DNA of 64,000 bases, taken from Rattus norvegicus (lineage: Eukaryota > Chordata > Mammalia > Rodentia > Muridae). The number at the start of each line of letters is the position of its first letter. Position 1 is the stretch's first letter. Under the pieces are notes generated by a model that was given only the letters and a program-made list of their open reading frames with translations, made no database searches and was not told where the DNA came from. The stretch spans positions 53,671,357 through 53,735,356 of the forward strand of contig NC_086029.1 of the NCBI RefSeq assembly GCF_036323735.1, given 5' to 3'. Positions 61,433-64,000 of the stretch are shown in pieces. Both the position numbers and the translations under genes were made by a program.

Positions 61433-61482
61433 GAGAGAGACAGAGACAGAGACAGAGACAGAGACAGAGACAGAGAGAGAGA
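61383..61482. repeat. (TA)n(GATA)n(GACA-GA)n compound microsatellite
   Basis: A short TA run, then (GATA)8 or so (61399-61430), a GA stretch, and a run of GACAGA units to 61471. Sequential arrays of GATA and GACA-type units. Confidence 0.96.
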
Positions 61483-64000
61483 TTGTATGTAGATATTACT
61501 AGTATATAAATATAACCAACTTAGTCCATATAACTTTGCTGGTACATACATATGATTTCAAGGCCGACCACTAACATTTTTACAGAGCAGATGTTTTGTA
61601 GATTAGAGGACAAATTCATGCTTCTACTCCATCATATAAGCATAATCTTCTTATATTAATAGCCATTTTTAGTGTTTAATATTTTTCATTCTTCTAGATA
61701 ATTTTTTCTTTTCTCTTTCTATTTTTTTTCTGAGTAGCTAATAGAAAGGAAGTGGTCATTTCTCTCCAGCTCACATGTGAACATAATTATCTTCCATTTA
61801 TGCCTGTATCTATTTTACTCTGCATCATTTCTTTTTAAATTGTATTGGATTAGTATCTTAAGAGATAAAAATCCATTTAAAAGATAATGTATAACACTAC
61901 AAATGAAATACAAGGAATTAGTTACCTAGAATATAATTTCAGATAATAAAATTATTTGTGTAAAAGTTAAGCAAGCAAAAATATTGAGTTTCCTTCTCAA
62001 CCTTCACTTTCTCTGTTTATCCCCACTCTTTCTTCCTAGCCTATATCTACTGTCCGTTCTTAAGTATTTCTATGATGCTGTACTGGTCCTGTTAGTTCAC
62101 TGAAGCACACTGGGGAAAGCGTAGGAAGCTTTGCTAAGCTCCCTTCCATAAATCAGATGTGCCCCTTTGAGTTATTTACCCAATACTGCAATTGTCGCAC
62201 ACCATGCTGTGTCTTTCATCCAATGGAGACCATGGATTTCTTTGTTGTGATACATTCTGTACAATCCTCATAAGTTCTTTGTAAACAATGCTATAATTTC
62301 CTAGGTATGAATCATTTTTGGCACAAACGAGGCAGTTTGCCTCATTAGTGGGTGTCCCTAGAGTGGCTGTAACCATCAGGAAGAAACTACTAAATAAATG
62401 GCTGAATTTTTATTTCACCTGCTAAGCTATAATAACATCCCCAAAGTAATCTCCATCTAACAGCTTGGGTCTTTTGCAAAAACGATCAACTGATCAATTC
62501 TGTTTAACACTGAGATGTAAACTACCGTGCCGTGCAGGATGCCAGGTGCGTGAGCACTTGCCTGGAAGAGCGGAAGTGTAGCATTCATCATGAGGTTGAG
62601 TTTGGATACCTGCAACAGATATTGTTAAAAATCATTTCACTATGTTGGAACTAAATAAGGCAGTGTCCCAAAAGGAAGCCAAGAAGCTGATTAAAGAAGG
62701 GTTTTATTCATTCAGAAAATACTCTGTGGCCATCTCTGGCATACTAGCTCAGGCGATATTGTAAGCAATGAGCATACAGCAATAGATAAGGCTGCGGTGT
62801 TCATGACATTTTTGGAACCTGGGGACATTCTAATTTGTTTGTTTAGCTTTCAGTAAAACTGCTACATTTTCAACACAAACCATCATTTTGTTATAATTTA
62901 TTAAAAAGTATGATATAGTGCAATACATCAGTGCTCAGCAGAGATTTAGATCTGTCTCATTTTCACAGAATTAATGGCTGTGTATGATTTGCTACCGAAG
63001 TTGATACCGACTGATGCATGTAAATGGTACTCAGAACTGCCAGTCAGTTTGTTTTAGAAAATGCTCATATGTATTTTTTAAAAGAATTTGCTTCACGCTC
63101 ATATTTGTGATAAAATCACAAAAATTATAGCTCAAAATCTTACTCTTCATTCAAAACTCCATATATATTATTTATGATAATTATTCTGAATGTAGATGAA
63201 TTAAGGTTCTCATACATTTGTTACTTCAGATTTATGTTTTATTTACGTGTTTTACGGTCAAGTTGTAATTTAAGACTATATGAAGGTCAACTACACATAA
63301 TTTAATTTTTAGCATTCCCATGATAAGCTTTGTTAACGTCATCTAGGCATACCTTGGTACAACCTATGTTACAAAATGAGAACAACAAGAATCTAGTAGG
63401 TTAGTTGAATCTTCACTTAATCATTCCCGTATTAATTACACTTTTTAAAATCTACAGATACAAAGACAGTTCTTTGACTCTATTGAGTCAAAGTGTTAAT
63501 ATTGTTTTTATCTCAATCTAAATCTGTGATGTAACATCTGTGAACGTGCTGTGTTCTCTCTAACACTAAAGAAGGGCCTGGGGCCGCTCCTTGCCATTGC
63601 TTTATAATCCTTGGTGAAAGAAGAAAGGCTGTGCTTAAAATGGGAGTGGGTTACTCACTTATTGAAATGATTTAAAGAGAAATCGTTATGCTTGTGTTTG
63701 CAGCTCTCTCCTTATGGTGAGGGTAATTTATTCAGTCCAGGAGGGAATATGGAGGGGTTGTTCTTTTGGCTTAATAAATCTTTATATACCAGAGAGTCTG
63801 GAATTAGCATGAAACTTTTGAAAAAATTTATAAAGAAACAGAGGAAGTCAAAGGGGCTCTAGTCTCCAGCAACTGTTGTTTAAGACTAATTAGATCTGAT
63901 ATAATAGACTCTGTTTTATCTGTCAAGCTTTTGATGTTATGGGGAATTTTGTAGTTTTATTGATTTATTTTTCTTTAAAAGCTTACAGATGTAGTATTTT
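61483..64000. other. Long repeat-poor unassigned sequence
   Basis: 2.5 kb without any transposon or microsatellite I recognise, the longest such interval in the window. Mixed AT-rich blocks. A 66-codon minus-strand frame at 62176-62376 has no known relative. Candidate for conserved non-coding DNA. Confidence 0.45.

Noticed and set aside
62176..62376. 66-codon minus-strand frame with several Cys, considered as an exon
   Set aside because: Cys spacing does not form a motif I recognise, and no flanking exon or splice pair is evident.

Overview
The window looks like a gene-poor stretch of a murid rodent genome, most likely rat. The evidence is the repeat content: L1 3' ends of the type I associate with rat L1, B1, B2, B3/RSINE and ID-like SINEs, rodent MaLR LTRs, and long GT/GA microsatellites. 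I found no protein-coding gene, exon set, tRNA, rRNA or CpG island that I can support. Every long reading frame I recognise belongs to a LINE-1 fragment or is a translated microsatellite.

Layout. 0-5 kb: L1 3' ends on both strands, a B3-B2 SINE pair, and a 1.5 kb L1 with clear target-site duplications (TSDs). 5-13 kb: old antisense L1 sequence broken up by later insertions (a young L1 in a MaLR LTR, a 5'-inverted L1, an LTR with a 5-bp TSD). 13-27 kb: mostly unassigned sequence, several compound dinucleotide repeats, an old antisense L1, an Lx-type L1 3' UTR and a recent L1 with its own TSD. 27-30 kb: an LTR-internal-LTR MaLR element carrying two nested L1 pieces. 30-38 kb: the most repeat-poor part. 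38-43 kb: one long, decayed antisense L1 that received two back-to-back young L1s and an LTR. 43-54 kb: old MLT1/MST-like LTRs, two young L1s in opposite orientation, and old L1 3' UTR. 54.6-59.8 kb: a 5.1 kb antisense L1 keeping 5' UTR, ORF1 and ORF2, with a deletion of roughly 0.9 kb in ORF2. 60-64 kb: unassigned, nearly repeat-free.

The elements do not form a pathway. What the window records is a layered insertion history, readable from TSDs, poly(A) tails and nesting order. The most informative cases are a probable short 3' transduction (3.3 kb), two L1s with an inverted 5' end (8.7 and 23.9 kb), a double hit on one target (40.3-41.2 kb) and the nested MaLR element (27-30 kb). I did not find evidence for a new biological system. 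Family names come from remembered consensus patterns, not a database search, and boundaries of old copies are approximate.
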